A stretch of DNA of 64,000 nt. Source: Allolobophora icterica (Eukaryota > Annelida > Clitellata > Crassiclitellata > Lumbricidae). Where the stretch lies: assembly GCA_963556255.1 (NCBI GenBank), contig OY744608.1, forward strand, positions 14,229,507 through 14,293,506. Reading direction: 5' to 3'. The notes beneath the pieces are model-generated. The model worked only from the letters and a program-made list of their open reading frames with translations. It was not told where the DNA came from and did no database searches. The translations under genes and the position numbers were made by a program. Position 1 is the first letter of the stretch. Each line of letters starts with the position of its first letter. Of this stretch, positions 13,101-24,200 are shown in pieces.

Positions 13101-16100
13101 GCGTGTGTCTGTCGATAAATGCTACGTCACAAACGGTTTCTGTTCTATTGTGAAACAGAAACCATTTGTGACGTCAGTACTGCGGTCTTGATGACGGCGA
13201 TCAGAGCATTTTAACATACATAAAGGCCTATATACACTGCCGTCATAATATGATGGGCAAATACTCTAGTTAATAGTAAAAACACACAATATTACTGAAA
13301 AGGTATGTAGTGAATCTGAGGATCTCAGTAAACTATACCCCTCTGTTACAGTTCACAACCAATCATGCTACACAGACATATCTGTAAAAATAAATTTCCC
13401 ATTCAAGAGATTAGTATAATGAGAAAGAAAAATCATACGCACCGAGGTCATTCAATCAATCAATCAATCAATCAATATCTTTTATTGGCACCAACGACAG
13501 TATTTCAACAAGTTGTTTAACATAAGATTTCGATAGTATTATGTCGAGTTGCATTATAAAGTAAGGAATTAAATTTTAAATAAAATCGTTTAATAATAAA
13601 CATTTGGAATTCGCCATTAATACTTCAGTATAATGAAAACTTTATTGTACGTGGTCAATTAAACGTAGCACTGTCATTGACAGCAAATGGCATCCCCTAA
13701 GGGATATGGGTCCCACTAATGCAGGGATGCCACTATGACAATGTACATTAATCAAAATGATGTAGTAGGACTGTGGTGCCATTGTCGTTTCATACTAGAT
13801 ATTAAGGTGAGATAACGCACACAAAAAGTGGATCTTAGCTAGCTTAACTATCCTTAACTACTGTATTCATCTCCAGTGTGACGCCCGGATTACAAGGACA
13901 CGCATAATAGTTAATTATATACTAAGGCTTACTCAATTCATGTCGGAGGAGGAGAGGAAGCATCGCAGTTTCTTTTTAAACAAATACATACTAGTACTTG
14001 ATCTTATGTCTTGAGGCAGTGAGTTCCAAGTGGATGGACCCATAGATTTTATTGAAAATAATCTAGTATTAGTGCGTGCTTTAACTGGACGATATAAAGA
14101 GGCTGATCTAGTGTTATGTTCATGTACCGTGGAAGCCAGAGCAAAGTACCCAGTAAATGAAACAGGAAGTGTGTTATTTCTATATCTATAAAATAGTACC
14201 CCAATTTGAAAGATCCATATTTGATTTAATTTAAGGAGATTGAGGTCTTTAAATATGGGTAAAGTATGGGATCTATATGATGAGTTACTTATCATTCTTA
14301 TCGCTTTTTTTTGCAATATGTGTAATTTGTGAAGGCGTGATTTATAGTTTGAGGCCCATATGATATTGCAGTAGTTTAAGTAGGGAAATATCAAGGAGTA
14401 ATAGAGGTTTAATTTAATATCTTTTGGAAGAACCCTGGCAACTCTAGAGATTATTCCAATGTTTTTCGCCACCTTTGACGCTATGTAATTAATGTGAGAT
14501 TTCCATGTGAGATGTTGATCAATAACCACTCCCAGAAACTTTATAGATTCAACCCTCGTAACAGGGACCCCATCCAGTGATTCGTGCTACCCTTCCATCA
14601 TCCATCCCAACATAGATTGTGTCATTAGCTTCACAGATACAGTCATAACAAAAGCTCTTGTCAAACTTGTGTGTCTTTAAAACCTTGCCAGTCTAAAACA
14701 AGTGTCAAGAACAATCAGCATAAAAAACTGCTACTGTTATGACTTTCCAATAACTTTAAGGGATAACCACAAACCAAGAATGAAGTGAATGAGGAATGAA
14801 ATCTGGCTATAAAGTAGGGGTCCACCGGAAATCGCCTCAGACATTTGCCTCGGCCGGAAATCCCGTTTCCGGAACTATTCGCCTCGGCAAATACTGTAGA
14901 CGCAAATAGTTGCAAAAACTTTTTCTTTAACAACATTTTTTTCTTTAAAAACTTTTTCAATAAACTTACGTATATAAAATTATAAAAGTGCAATTAAACG
15001 AGTTTCACACCACTCCAACCTACATGACTCTCAGCAGGGAGCTTTGAAGCATTGGGCTCAGACTAAATAGGAATTAAAAAAATGAATTTAAAAAATGATT
15101 TCCACCTGAATGCAGTGCATTTTCAGAAGCTGGTCCCGCCCAATTGACAAAGCAACAGTCCGGCTAATGTCTCGAGTGACTTGAACCTTGGTTGTTATGA
15201 GACCGACGACTCCTCGCTGGTGTCCAGTGAATGTCTGCTTTTCGGCTAATCCATAAACCTACAGAAAGAAACATCACTAATATTTTAGCCAAACAAGATT
15301 TGCAGTCCTGGAACATGTAATTACTCCATAACAGAATCAATCGCAAACTGCTACAGCAGTTTTGCTGTAAAGACAGGTTCATGGGTATCTGGGCATCATT
15401 TCTTTATTTGTTATTGCACTAATTATACAAGTAAATAGGGGTCCACCTGAAATCGCCTCGGACATTTGCCTCGGCCGGAAATCCCGTTTCCGGAACTGTA
15501 GACGCAAATAGTTGCAAAAAAGTTTTTCTTTAAAAAGAATTTTTCTTTAAAAACTTATTCAATAAACTTACGTACATAAAATTATAAATGTTCAGTCTTA
15601 AAACAATTACACACCAATTGAATTCAATTCCATTTTCTTGAAATTATGTCAATTTATTGAATTTAATGCAATTTTAGAAAACTTCACAACTGCAGAAATT
15701 TATTTCGATAATTTTTTATTACATGAAAATGTGAAGCTTCGCATATGGAACAAATGGTACCCGGTTCGTTTCCGGATCCGGCAAATAGTACATCCAAATA
15801 CTCGGATTCGGTACCCGGTGGAAAATGTCTTTCCGGTGGACCCCTACAAGTAAACTTAACTAAACAACAGATTTGCTTTTAGCACAGTCCTTTGAGTAAA
15901 GTTTAGTTCAATGCTGATTACACTAAAGATAGTTTCAGCACAAATCTTGGTGCAAGTTCCAGCTCTGTGCCAACACAACTTTCCACTCTACACCAACATT
16001 TCCAAGAAAAATGCAACATCACCTGTCGAGGAAGAGGGTGCCTGACAATCTGACCGTCGTCACTGGCAGTGATGACCACCTCATCGCCCACGACAATACT

Positions 16101-17643
16101 TCGTGCCGATTCAGCATGTCGGTAAAGAACACCAGGATAGGCTCTTGGATAAATGCTTGTGATTGCCAATCTGGAAAACAATTTACAAAGAAACACGATG
16201 CAAACATCATCAGGATGCACACAGCAACTCAAAAGTCTTAGAAGAAAGTTAAACAGAAAGTGATATCTACATTTTGAAACTGGGCTCGTGGACAAACATT
16301 AAGGTATTTGTAGCAAAACTTTAAGGGAACTGTTAGCAACTTTTATTTCCAACAGCTTAACAACCTGCACTGTGGATAAACACAACAGATATCTCTCGAA
16401 GACTACAGTAAACTTGGCTACCGATAATCTTAGAACCTCCACCCACTAGTTTAATATTGACAATTTAGTCAGTTCCTTTTTCCAAAGCAGTGCTAATATT
16501 ATGTAATGACCATACACATCTAATTACACTGTATTAGGGGCAATGCAGTACCAATTTTACAACAGCAACAGTTGTACAGGTTAACTTTTGAGCCATGCAC
16601 TACCACGTCTATCTGGAAATAATCAACAATAAATACCCTTTTGTTTTTGGAGGTTTCTGTTGGTTAGCGTTCTCAAGAGATTTTTTTCGCTTGACTGGTG
16701 GTTCGTTTGAGCTAATGGCACCTTTTCTTTTCCGCTCGATCGGATCATCGGTTGCTCGACGCTTAGAAGCATTTTTCTCACATCTTTCCACGACTGTTGT
16801 TGCATCGCTTGGATCTCGGAAACACATTCGATCAAAACTTGGCACTACATTCCTTAACGAGACTGTAGCCGGCAATCTTTTTGCAGAGTAAGGTCTCGGT
16901 GTTGCTGATGCTCCAAGAGGGACAGTTCTGGGTGTTTCAATCAAATTACACAGTATCTGAGGATGCCATTTCATCTGCGATGGGAATGGCATGAGATGTT
17001 GATGCCAGCCTCTGAGCTCGAGCTCTGGTTCTTGGCATGATCTTGGAGAAGAAATCAGTTTCCTCGAGTCCACCTTCAACAGTTCACTTGCCCATTTCTT
17101 TCACATTAAGATATCATCGTTTGGTCAATGAAATTCCAAAATAAAAATCACCTCTCAAAATCTGAAGATGTAATGAATGTAAAACGCACTTTTTCAGTCA
17201 ACTGCAGAAATATTATGTCAAAATAGAATCAACAATGGTTTATGCAATCAATATCAGCCAAAAAATTAAGAAAAAATATTAAGCAAGGTAAAATATCACC
17301 AGAATTCTCTTCCAAAGACTTCTCCGACACTTCTAACCAACACTAAGAATCAACATTTCCACACCAAACACATCTTCAACTTGCCTTGTGTAAAACTGCT
17401 TAATTTAGCTTTATGAAAACTCGGTAAAATTATATTTCCATAGTTATTTCTGTATGATGCACCACATAAAGCTAAGAAGCCAACAGCACAAAGTCAACTA
17501 CAATCAGTTCAATCATATCAGCTGTATTTTAACCACCTTATGCCTTAAGCTGAGCTTAACGCTTAGCTGTTCTTTGATCTGTTTTAACTGCTCCTCTAGA
17601 CTTGTAATCATGCATTTGGCCTCTTTCAGACTTCCCAGCTCTA
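6969..17643 (-). CDS. ZNF106: WD40-repeat protein with two C-terminal C2H2 fingers, ZNF106-like (3' half)
   Basis: Exons in transcript order: 17643-17561 (coiled coil), 17097-16637 (basic, NLS-like), 16170-16023, 15258-15106, 12037-11846, 11612-11544, 10697-10572, 9332-9258, 8547-8476, 7685-7518, 7112-6969. Phases match throughout. WD-type signatures include TASDDGQIVRHPL, FTGHQRGVVGL, LLVGFGDCTIAVRD, IISSSSDCWVFVLW, LLVVACRNRTVTFIDV and VYFGCNNGLVHHVDID. Two zinc fingers follow directly: C-x4-C-x12-H-x4-H in the exon at 7685, and CSWRGC completed by HNLRRH in the last exon. WD40 followed by paired W-containing C2H2 fingers is the arrangement of vertebrate ZNF106, a nuclear RNA-binding protein. 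I recognise this by eye; the N-terminal half is not resolved. Confidence 0.72.
7518..7685 (-). CDS. ZNF106-like exon: C2H2 finger 1 and start of finger 2
   Basis: 56 codons: FNGCKDWFLLKGDLEDHI then REDH finish finger 1; NLCSWRGCKLSLSC begins finger 2. Acceptor tttttcag, donor AAG|gttatc. Confidence 0.72.
8476..8547 (-). CDS. ZNF106-like exon: last WD blade and first zinc-finger Cys
   Basis: 24 codons, VYFGCNNGLVHHVDID then MTRHWSCG, with donor GGT|gtaagt. Its Cys pairs with the Cys in the next exon (C-G-F-N-G-C). Confidence 0.75.
8859..8912 (+). ncRNA. Near-perfect 24-bp hairpin
   Basis: Arms 8859-8882 and 8889-8912 pair over 24 bp around a 6-nt loop. The only non-Watson-Crick pair is G-U when transcribed from the plus strand. 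Its size suits a structured RNA or the core of a small palindromic element. It lies in non-coding sequence 5' (upstream) of the last WD exon. Confidence 0.45.
9258..9332 (-). CDS. ZNF106-like exon: WD repeat
   Basis: 25 codons: RLSTIEFPMTCLAASHHM, equivalent to the strand before the last blade. Acceptor actatag, donor ATG|gtatgc. The hAT element at 9455-10373 sits in the upstream intron. Confidence 0.68.
9447..9454. repeat. hAT target-site duplication, left
   Basis: CTCTAAAC, repeated exactly at 10374-10381. Confidence 0.85.
9455..10373. mobile_element. Non-autonomous hAT element
   Basis: Starts CAGGGGTGGGCAAC and ends GTTGCCCATGCCTG (imperfect inverted termini with 3 mismatches in 14), flanked by 8-bp duplications CTCTAAAC. 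The interior (919 bp in all) shows no transposase. Inserted in an intron of the ZNF106-like gene. Confidence 0.88.
10572..10697 (-). CDS. ZNF106-like exon: WD repeat
   Basis: 42 codons with PVGAMTIQPKHELLVVACRN then RTVTFIDVK. Signals are tttacag and AAG|gtaagc. Confidence 0.78.
11544..11612 (-). CDS. ZNF106-like exon: short WD strand exon
   Basis: 23 codons, TLNDRIISSSSDCWVFVLWI plus ITH, between acceptor tttccag and donor CAC|gttaac. Phase 0 at both ends, and it fills the expected gap between neighbouring blades. Confidence 0.68.
11846..12037 (-). CDS. ZNF106-like exon: WD repeat
   Basis: 64 codons with SMLLVGFGDCTIAVRD and FIQTLRGHVRFPRFIL. Clean acceptor ccttacag and donor CTT|gtgagt. 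Confidence 0.78.
12243..12310 (+). mobile_element. L2-like LINE 3' end
   Basis: CTGAACGGTTCACCCTACTA plus GAGGCGCTCTATAAATGTTT and a CAATA-type tail. This matches, in opposite orientation, the 3' end at 52255-52320. Confidence 0.7.
12770..12990 (-). mobile_element. Probable tRNA-derived SINE
   Basis: On the minus strand there is an A-box-like TAGCTGCATTGG, then a B-box-like ATTTGAATCTC about 65 nt on, then an unrelated body and a CAATT-rich tail. Family not identified. Confidence 0.4.
13124..13174 (-). ncRNA. 21-bp hairpin
   Basis: Arms 13124-13144 and 13154-13174 are inverted copies with a single difference; as minus-strand RNA the odd pair is G-U. The loop is 9 nt. The TGACGTCAG beside it resembles sequence at 36053 in a hAT element. 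Confidence 0.4.
13453..14590 (-). mobile_element. CR1/L2-like LINE, 3' fragment
   Basis: RT C-terminal domain (13933-14529: NYCNIIWASNYKSRL, HNTRSASLYRPV, GPSTWNSLPQDIR), a 3' UTR, and a tail of ATTGATTG repeats at about 13453-13475. Same family as the element at 52.9-56.3 kb by protein similarity and by the 3' UTR motif near 13690. Confidence 0.88.
14815..15000. mobile_element. hAT MITE, left part only
   Basis: Begins TAGGGGTCCACCGGAAATCG and closely follows the sequence of the complete copy at 15436 for about 150 bp; no right terminus. Confidence 0.65.
15106..15258 (-). CDS. ZNF106-like exon: WD repeat
   Basis: 51 codons: VYGLAEKQTFTGHQRGVVGL, then TVALSIGRDQLLKMHCIQ. Signals are tgtag and CAG|gtggaa. 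A hAT MITE lies about 180 bp upstream in the intron. Confidence 0.75.
15436..15846. mobile_element. hAT MITE
   Basis: 411 bp starting TAGGGGTCCACCTGAAATCG and ending CTTTCCGGTGGACCCCTA, flanked by the exact 8-bp duplication CAAGTAAA (15428-15435 and 15847-15854). Confidence 0.88.
16023..16170 (-). CDS. ZNF106-like exon: WD repeat
   Basis: Encodes LAITSIYPRAYPGVLYRHAE and VVITASDDGQIVRHPLPRQ, a propeller blade. Signals are ttccag and CAG|gtgatg. Confidence 0.72.
16637..17097 (-). CDS. ZNF106-like exon: basic, NLS-like region
   Basis: About 153 codons with clusters IERKRKG and VKRKKS. Donor AAAAGG|gtattt leaves two bases that combine with the single leading base of the next exon to give Gly. 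The start is placed at acceptor gtgaaag, which has a weak pyrimidine tract; an alternative is at about 17087. Confidence 0.6.
17561..17643 (-). CDS. ZNF106-like exon: coiled coil
   Basis: 27 codons with heptad-like hydrophobics in MITSLEEQLKQIKEQLS. Acceptor ccaagcag, donor AGC|gttaag. It ends in phase 0, which fits the next exon, and it could follow the tentative exon at 19317. Confidence 0.5.
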
Positions 17644-18009
17644 CTGCTTGGTTTACAAAACAATTTGAGCTTGTATTCAGATTTACGTAAAACACAACAT
17701 AGAAAGAGTCAAATCAGCTAATGTAATTTCTAAATAATTAAGTTGCAAATTCATATAATGCCAAACGTAGAATTAATTTAATGTCAATTTTTGATGCAGT
17801 GTCCCATTTTGTTGGGACACTAGGCACTAAAGGGTTACTTGCTGGTTCATCCCAACATGGAAATGAAAGGCGAGAATCTGTGGGCCAAAGTCCAAATGAA
17901 AATTTATGATAGTAACACAAGAACCTTAAAAGTAGCATGCTATTTACAAAAATTAACAAATAGCAATTACAGTATATAAATATAAATATTTAGTAAATAG
18001 ATTTTGGTT

Positions 18010-18120
18010 AATTGTTCTATGTATTTAATAAGACAATTTGTATAGCGCCGTAGCACAGTCTAGGACGAAGGAAAGGGCGCTGCAAAATATGCAACTGTGT
18101 GCAGCCAAAGGTCAGTGCAT
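18010..18120 (-). mobile_element. L2-like LINE 3' fragment
   Basis: Contains the AGCGCC...GGCGCT stem-loop followed by TATACAAAT on the minus strand, as in the other L2-like 3' ends here. Confidence 0.45.
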
Positions 18121-19258
18121 AAGTGAAAAGTGAAAAAGATAAGTGAACATTTACCTTTCATACAACCCGAAAAAAAAACAAGATGACGATAACAGAATGA
18201 AAACCTAACAAAGGTGAAAAACAAAAACATCAATCAAAAACAAAATAAATGAATTTTTATGCCTTCAGCACACAAACTAATTCTATTCATAGAAATATTT
18301 ATTAGACAGTAAGTAGGTCAAGGTAGGTGGCTCCAAATGTTACTCCAATCAGGTATCAGTATACAGTAACAACCTAAAAAGCGCTCTCACAATGTGTAGT
18401 CAAGACGAGTAATTCCAATTCTACTGGTAGCTTTGGGGCTGGATAACATGAATCAAAGGGGCATTCTCATCATGGGCTCTTCCATAAACTCAAACAAGAT
18501 TTATGCCCCTAGATTTGTTCTAAGTCATGTACAAATAACATGTCAAGTAAGGTCTTTATACCATAATTATACAAACCAGTTTGAGTACCTGATCATGACA
18601 TTATAAGCAGTTTGCACATTCAAAAGCCAAGTAACATCCCATCAAAGTAGGCAGATAAAATCAACCAATTTGTGAAACAGATAAGTGAAAAGCATTTACC
18701 TTAAACAAGAAACAAAGAAACTTAAAAAAACCTGAAACACAAAAACATCCATGCTAAAAATCACATGCATTCAGCACTCAAACTCATTGTATTAACAACG
18801 ACATGATACTGTGTGTATTATCACTTTTTGCTGATTATGCTGATACCGCGTATAGCCGATTATTGAAATAGCAGACACCAATTATGAAGTCGATTATTTC
18901 GTTATCGCCCAACAACTAAGCACACAACGTTGTATAAGAAGGTTCCAGTCCTGTGTATAATAGGTCCTCTATTTCTAGAGTGCCTAGTAAGTAGTGCAAT
19001 GCCAAACATAAATCAATAATAAGAAACAAAACACACAGATATTTGTGCTAATTTTTCTTTTTGTAACGATTATTGTGCAAAACACGTCAGTTGTAAATTA
19101 TCTATCCATCCATCTATATAAACATACAGACATAAGAAATGAAAACCAGCTTATATTTCATACTTAAGAGTTTTGCACTGCACATAGTGCATAATAAAAG
19201 CCTTACAAAGGTGCTGAAAAACTTGTGGCTTATCAAAACAAACTGTATAGATACTTAC
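18121..19258. other. No supported gene
   Basis: AT-rich non-coding sequence, probably intron or intergenic. I see no repeats or exons that I can defend. Confidence 0.4.
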
Positions 19259-19317
19259 TGGAATTTTTTAGTAATGGAGCAGCTTCCGATATTCGGTCAC
19301 ATAATTTACAATGTGAT
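19259..19317 (-). CDS. Tentative exon with CxxC
   Basis: 19 codons, SHCKLCDRISEAAPLLKNS, between gttttag and donor CCA|gtaagt. The outgoing phase fits the coiled-coil exon at 17643. The incoming phase does not fit the exon ending at 20640, so its upstream partner is unknown. Confidence 0.35.
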
Positions 19318-19434
19318 CTAAAACCATCATTCCAGTGGAGAACTGAAGTACATCGCTGTCAAACCAGAAGTTTCAACATTTGAAAAATTATTAAAATTCC
19401 AGTACCTTAAACTGCAATTGTAGGTATTCATTCA

Positions 19435-20060
19435 CTGGACTTAATAGCGCCGCTCCAAGAAACTTACTCAGAAGTGCTCCCAGGGCAACTCTGACGATAA
19501 AGAAGAGTTTTCAGATACTTATAAAAAGTGTATGCAGATTCCCTAGTTAAAAGAACATGCATATCTCAAGGAAGGTTATTCTGCATGGTGAGCCCAACCA
19601 CTGAAAAGGCACGACATTCCATTTTTTAAGTGCACAAGTTCACCTCAAGATGCAGAACAAAGACTTGCATGGTCAGACAAACTGAGTTGAGTCAACAAAG
19701 CATTCCCTAACTCGCACCACCAGAACCAGAACGAAATCCTAAATTCAATGTACTGGGAAAAGGCAGCCAATGGAACGTGTCATATAATGTGACACATTGG
19801 CAAATTTTGAAATACCAACAAGGCTAGCACCTGCAAGCAGAACACACTCAAGCTGCCCAAGGCAATGTGCCCAATATACATCAGGCAGCTTGTATCCATG
19901 CATAAATGCCAATAAATGGCATGTAAGAAGGTATGTAGTCAAGAGTATGTAAGGATTTATAGAGTACCTCCTTTTGAAGCCACAGTGCTCATGAATAATC
20001 TGGTTTCCTGCGCTTAGCTTTAGAGTAGCACTTCAGAAATTGGAGTTTATGAAATTACTA
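19435..20060 (-). mobile_element. L2-like LINE 3' fragment, degraded
   Basis: The 3' end has the GCGC stem-loop (ATAGCGCCGCTCCAAG on the plus strand), followed upstream by sequence paralleling the RT tail of the copy at 60.2-60.9 kb. No open frame survives. Confidence 0.5.
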
Positions 20061-20639
20061 ATGTCCAAAAACAGAGTCAGATAAGCTGTTTTTTCTAATT
20101 GAGGTAAGACTCAGTTCTGTCTTTAGAGACTTAAGAAGTAAACAAAAGAAATGTATATATCCAATAAATCCACTTACTAACTCTCCTAAAACTGCAATGT
20201 TCATGTATATAAATTAAATACCTGGCACTATAACACAGTTCACAAAGAAAAAGAAATTCGAAGATACTGAGCCATCTGACCATCCATATTCTATGGATAA
20301 ATAAAAATAACAATGCACAATAATAATTGGTTACCATTAGAGAATTGTTTAACATTTTAACGACGAGCATATACTAAAATGTATGGAAACCTAACCCCTC
20401 TCGTCGGTAAAGGGTTGAAAAGGCAAATTCAATTAAACATACGACTTCTGAAAAATAGCAACCTACATCTAAAAACCTGATAGCTTTTATAGTAACTGTT
20501 TAAGAAACATGTAGAACTAATAGCAATATAAGACTCTGCAGGAATTTTCTCTTTTCTAACCTCATTTCACAAACAATTAAGTTACACAATCTGAAATTAG
20601 TTTGGAAAGACTACCTGACCCATTGAAAATAATACTTAC

Positions 20640-20693
20640 ATTATCCTCAGTGACAAATGGATAGTTTGTGATACAACCCAACACTTCATAGCT
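20640..20693 (-). CDS. Membrane-protein gene exon
   Basis: 18 codons [18 protein letters not shown] between attcttgag and donor AAT|gtaagt. A second frame is also open across it. Confidence 0.42.
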
Positions 20694-21116
20694 CTCAAGA
20701 ATGTGATGACCAGGCAAAATGAAGAAGAAATGGCAGTGACAATTACGTATAAGCACAATTGGCTGTCATAACAGAGAAAAACAACTTCACCTTGTATAAA
20801 TGCATGTATGTACGTGGTTCCCCAAAGTTTTTATGTTATAATTTTAGACAATTTCTTGGCTGAATCATTAAAAGCACTGGAACTCTGCAGTAATACACAA
20901 GGAACAATTTACCTGCAAATATAACATAACGTTTATTGATCCATGAAAATAATTCCAAGGAAAGAAAATACAGATGTACCAATCGATAGTAACTAACTAA
21001 TAACATTCTGTGTGTCAGTAGCATACCTAAGTCAAGTTAGTACACACAAGTTTGGTTTTGATAAGTTTGGTTCTTGGAACACAATGGGGGACCCAAGTCC
21101 TGCTAACTAGGGCCCC

Positions 21117-21207
<91 letters not shown>

Positions 21208-24200
21208 GAGAGAGAGTGAGAGGGAGGGAGGGAGGGAGGGAGGGAGGGAGGGAGGGAGGGAGAGACAGCGACAGACAGAGACAGAGAAAGAGACAGACAC
21301 ACAGAGAGAAACAGAGAGACAGAGAGAGAAAGGTAGGGATGGAAAGAAAGAGGGAGGAATGTTTACTTCCTAAGTGTCTTAAAACTATAAAAAAAACTCA
21401 GAATTTCACAGATAAAATTCATGACACATACCTTGTGTGGAGACATGCATATGTAAACATCATTGTCACGTAACAACTACTCAGATCCAGAGCAAAAGTC
21501 TGTATATATAAGACCATAACAGAAATAAGACATCTAATAAAAATATTGGCCACTGAGAACAGTTCTTGTTATAAGTATGACCAGAGAAGATAATATCATT
21601 AGATGACCTTGTTGAAATATGATAAATCTGGGGATTAAGCATGTTATATATATGGCAATATTCATGTAATGTAAGCTGATGCTGAAAAGAACCAATGTGT
21701 ACTTTAAAATCAGAAGGCTAATACTTGCAACATACCGGCCAATTTGCAGCATGGATCACGAGAACTCGACTCACTAATTCAGCCACGTGAACAGCAAACA
21801 TAAACTGGACTTCCGACTCGAGCCTGGAAGAAAAAGTGCATCGTCATCATATTACCAGAATCGACATTCTTACTGATCACCATCATCATCGTAACCTCTA
21901 TGTCCAACATCACTGCAATCACCACCAACACGACCATGACCATCACCACCAACACGACCATGACCATCACCACTGGGTGGTGTTATGTACATTTATAATC
22001 TGGAAGAAAAAAGTGCATCATCATTGTATCACCATGATCATCACCACTACCACTGTTTGGTGTTATATACATCGCATGCTACAATATATCAATAATTTAC
22101 TGTAAGATATTACATAGCATAAGATGTTAAAGATGTAAGATTTAAAAAATGCTTACATGAGCAGTCGCCACTTTGTGATATGACCTTCCACATAGTAATC
22201 AACCTAAATATAACAAAATGATTCACCCTTCCTTCTATTCATGCAACAGTATTTCAGGTTACAAGAAATTTACTTATATTAAAAATTTTATAACTTTTCT
22301 ATGAACTTCGCTGTCTTCTAAAATGTGCTATCAGCCCAGTCAAGTTTACCAAAGTGTGACCGTACGTTACTTACCAGAATAACGTACGCGTACGTTAAAA
22401 ATGCCACAAGTTTATCTGACCATTCACAAAGAACCTCGCAAATGGGGTTATTTAAAGCAATAGGTATAAGACACCAACCAATCAGTGGCATCTCAAAATT
22501 TATAATATTAATGTCACAATCGAACAGCAGAAGTTGTACACTTGTCATTGGAAACGTAAATTAGGTCAGTAAACAAGTTTGTTTTAATTATTTAGCACAA
22601 TATTTAAGATTGCAATAAATTATACCATTTACTCGATAAATGAAGTGTAGTAATAATAAACTTGACATTCAAATCATACCTTTGTAAACATCAAGATATT
22701 AAGGGCTAAGATCAGTCTGAGACCAGTCATGACGACTTTCCGCGAGCAGTAGAAGGCTTTTTCCTGATTTGGTTGCAGGCAACCGAGCTGAAATTAAAAA
22801 GTAACCTGTAAACTGGAAATTACCCAACACAAGTGGCACTATTCAACAGTCGTTTGAGGATTTCCAGATGAGACATGATCAAATAACTAGAAATTAGTTG
22901 TTTAATTTACTCAAAGCAATGTAACAAACTAAGGTCTTTAACACCACTGAATACAGATAGGGCATATAACAGATAGGGCATAACCGATTTTGTTTTTTTG
23001 GCCGATTCCAGATATCGGATAGTATAGGTCAGAGGTTCTTAACCTTTTTTGGCACATGACACACCTAAACTTGCAATCAAATTTGGTGACACACCATGCA
23101 ATCGTCATATGCAAATATTGTTCAAAATGTTAAAGTAGTTATTTACTTGTGTTAGAGGCAGTCTGGTGTTTTCAGCTTTTTTGCCACCCGAGTGGCTGAC
23201 ACGTGTATTTTCGGACGGTCGACAATGGAGGTCTTATTTGGATCTGTTGACTCGTGTTTGGTCGTCTAGTTAAGGTAGTATTATATTGCTTGTATATTGC
23301 TCGATAAATTGTTTATCTTAAACCCGGGACGCACTTTCACTAAACCCCCTAGACAACTTCCTACAATATATGGGTCATTCCATGCCAAATCAACCAAAAT
23401 TTACACTTTTCCCCACTCTCCGACTCAGAATTTTTTGATTTTTTTACCAAAAATTCCTGATCATATGATATGAAGAACCTGAAAGTTTCACATGGCTAAA
23501 GCAAAAACTGACCGAGATATGGGATTTTGATCGTGGTAGGACGAAAATTGTACGCGAATTTGCGTTTGTGAAATTTTTGTCATTTTCAGACTTCCATAAC
23601 TTTTGTCCTAGAACAGCTACAGACATTTGGTTTTCAGTTTTGAGTTCTGAGCATTGCATAAATTTACAAGGTCAAGTAAAATTTGCTGTCTTTTATATGA
23701 GCAATTAACCAGCGATGTTCAAAAGTGTCAAAATATTTCTGCGCTGTACAATGAACATACATATAGTAGAAACGGCAGCCACACAGGGCGCCTTACATTA
23801 GGGCAAACCCGGGTGCCGTTTTTCAACCGGGTACCGGGTCCGGGTAGTTTGAATAAAAATCTGCCGGGTCTGGGTACCGGGTCCGGGTATTAAAACTAAA
23901 AGTAATCTCAAATCTCTATTCCGAACACAAATGTCGCGAAAAATAACTCCACTCTACCCTCTACGAATCAACTTCAGAACAGTTTAATAAACAAGGAAAA
24001 CAACTGCAATGATCGAAAAGGGTGGGAGAGAGGGCGTTCTAGATGGCATTCTCAATAATCAAAGAGAATTGTCGAAAGGAGGAGGGGAATGGAACTTGCT
24101 GGAGCTCTCTATAATCAAAGGAAATTGTCGGTGCATAGGCAAAGGGAGGAGGGGAGAGGGACTTGGAGTTCTTAACAATCAAAGGAAATTGTCATAGGCG

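Noticed and set aside
16595..16891. 98-codon plus-strand open frame
   Set aside because: Antisense to the basic exon of the ZNF106-like gene, which has compatible splice phases.
21027..21473. RERE- and SLSL-type open frames
   Set aside because: Translation of the (GA)n tract on both strands.
22318..22564. Minus-strand open segment ending at a good donor (CTG|gtaagt near 22378)
   Set aside because: The upstream and downstream membrane-gene exons already join in phase without it; no convincing acceptor or family match.
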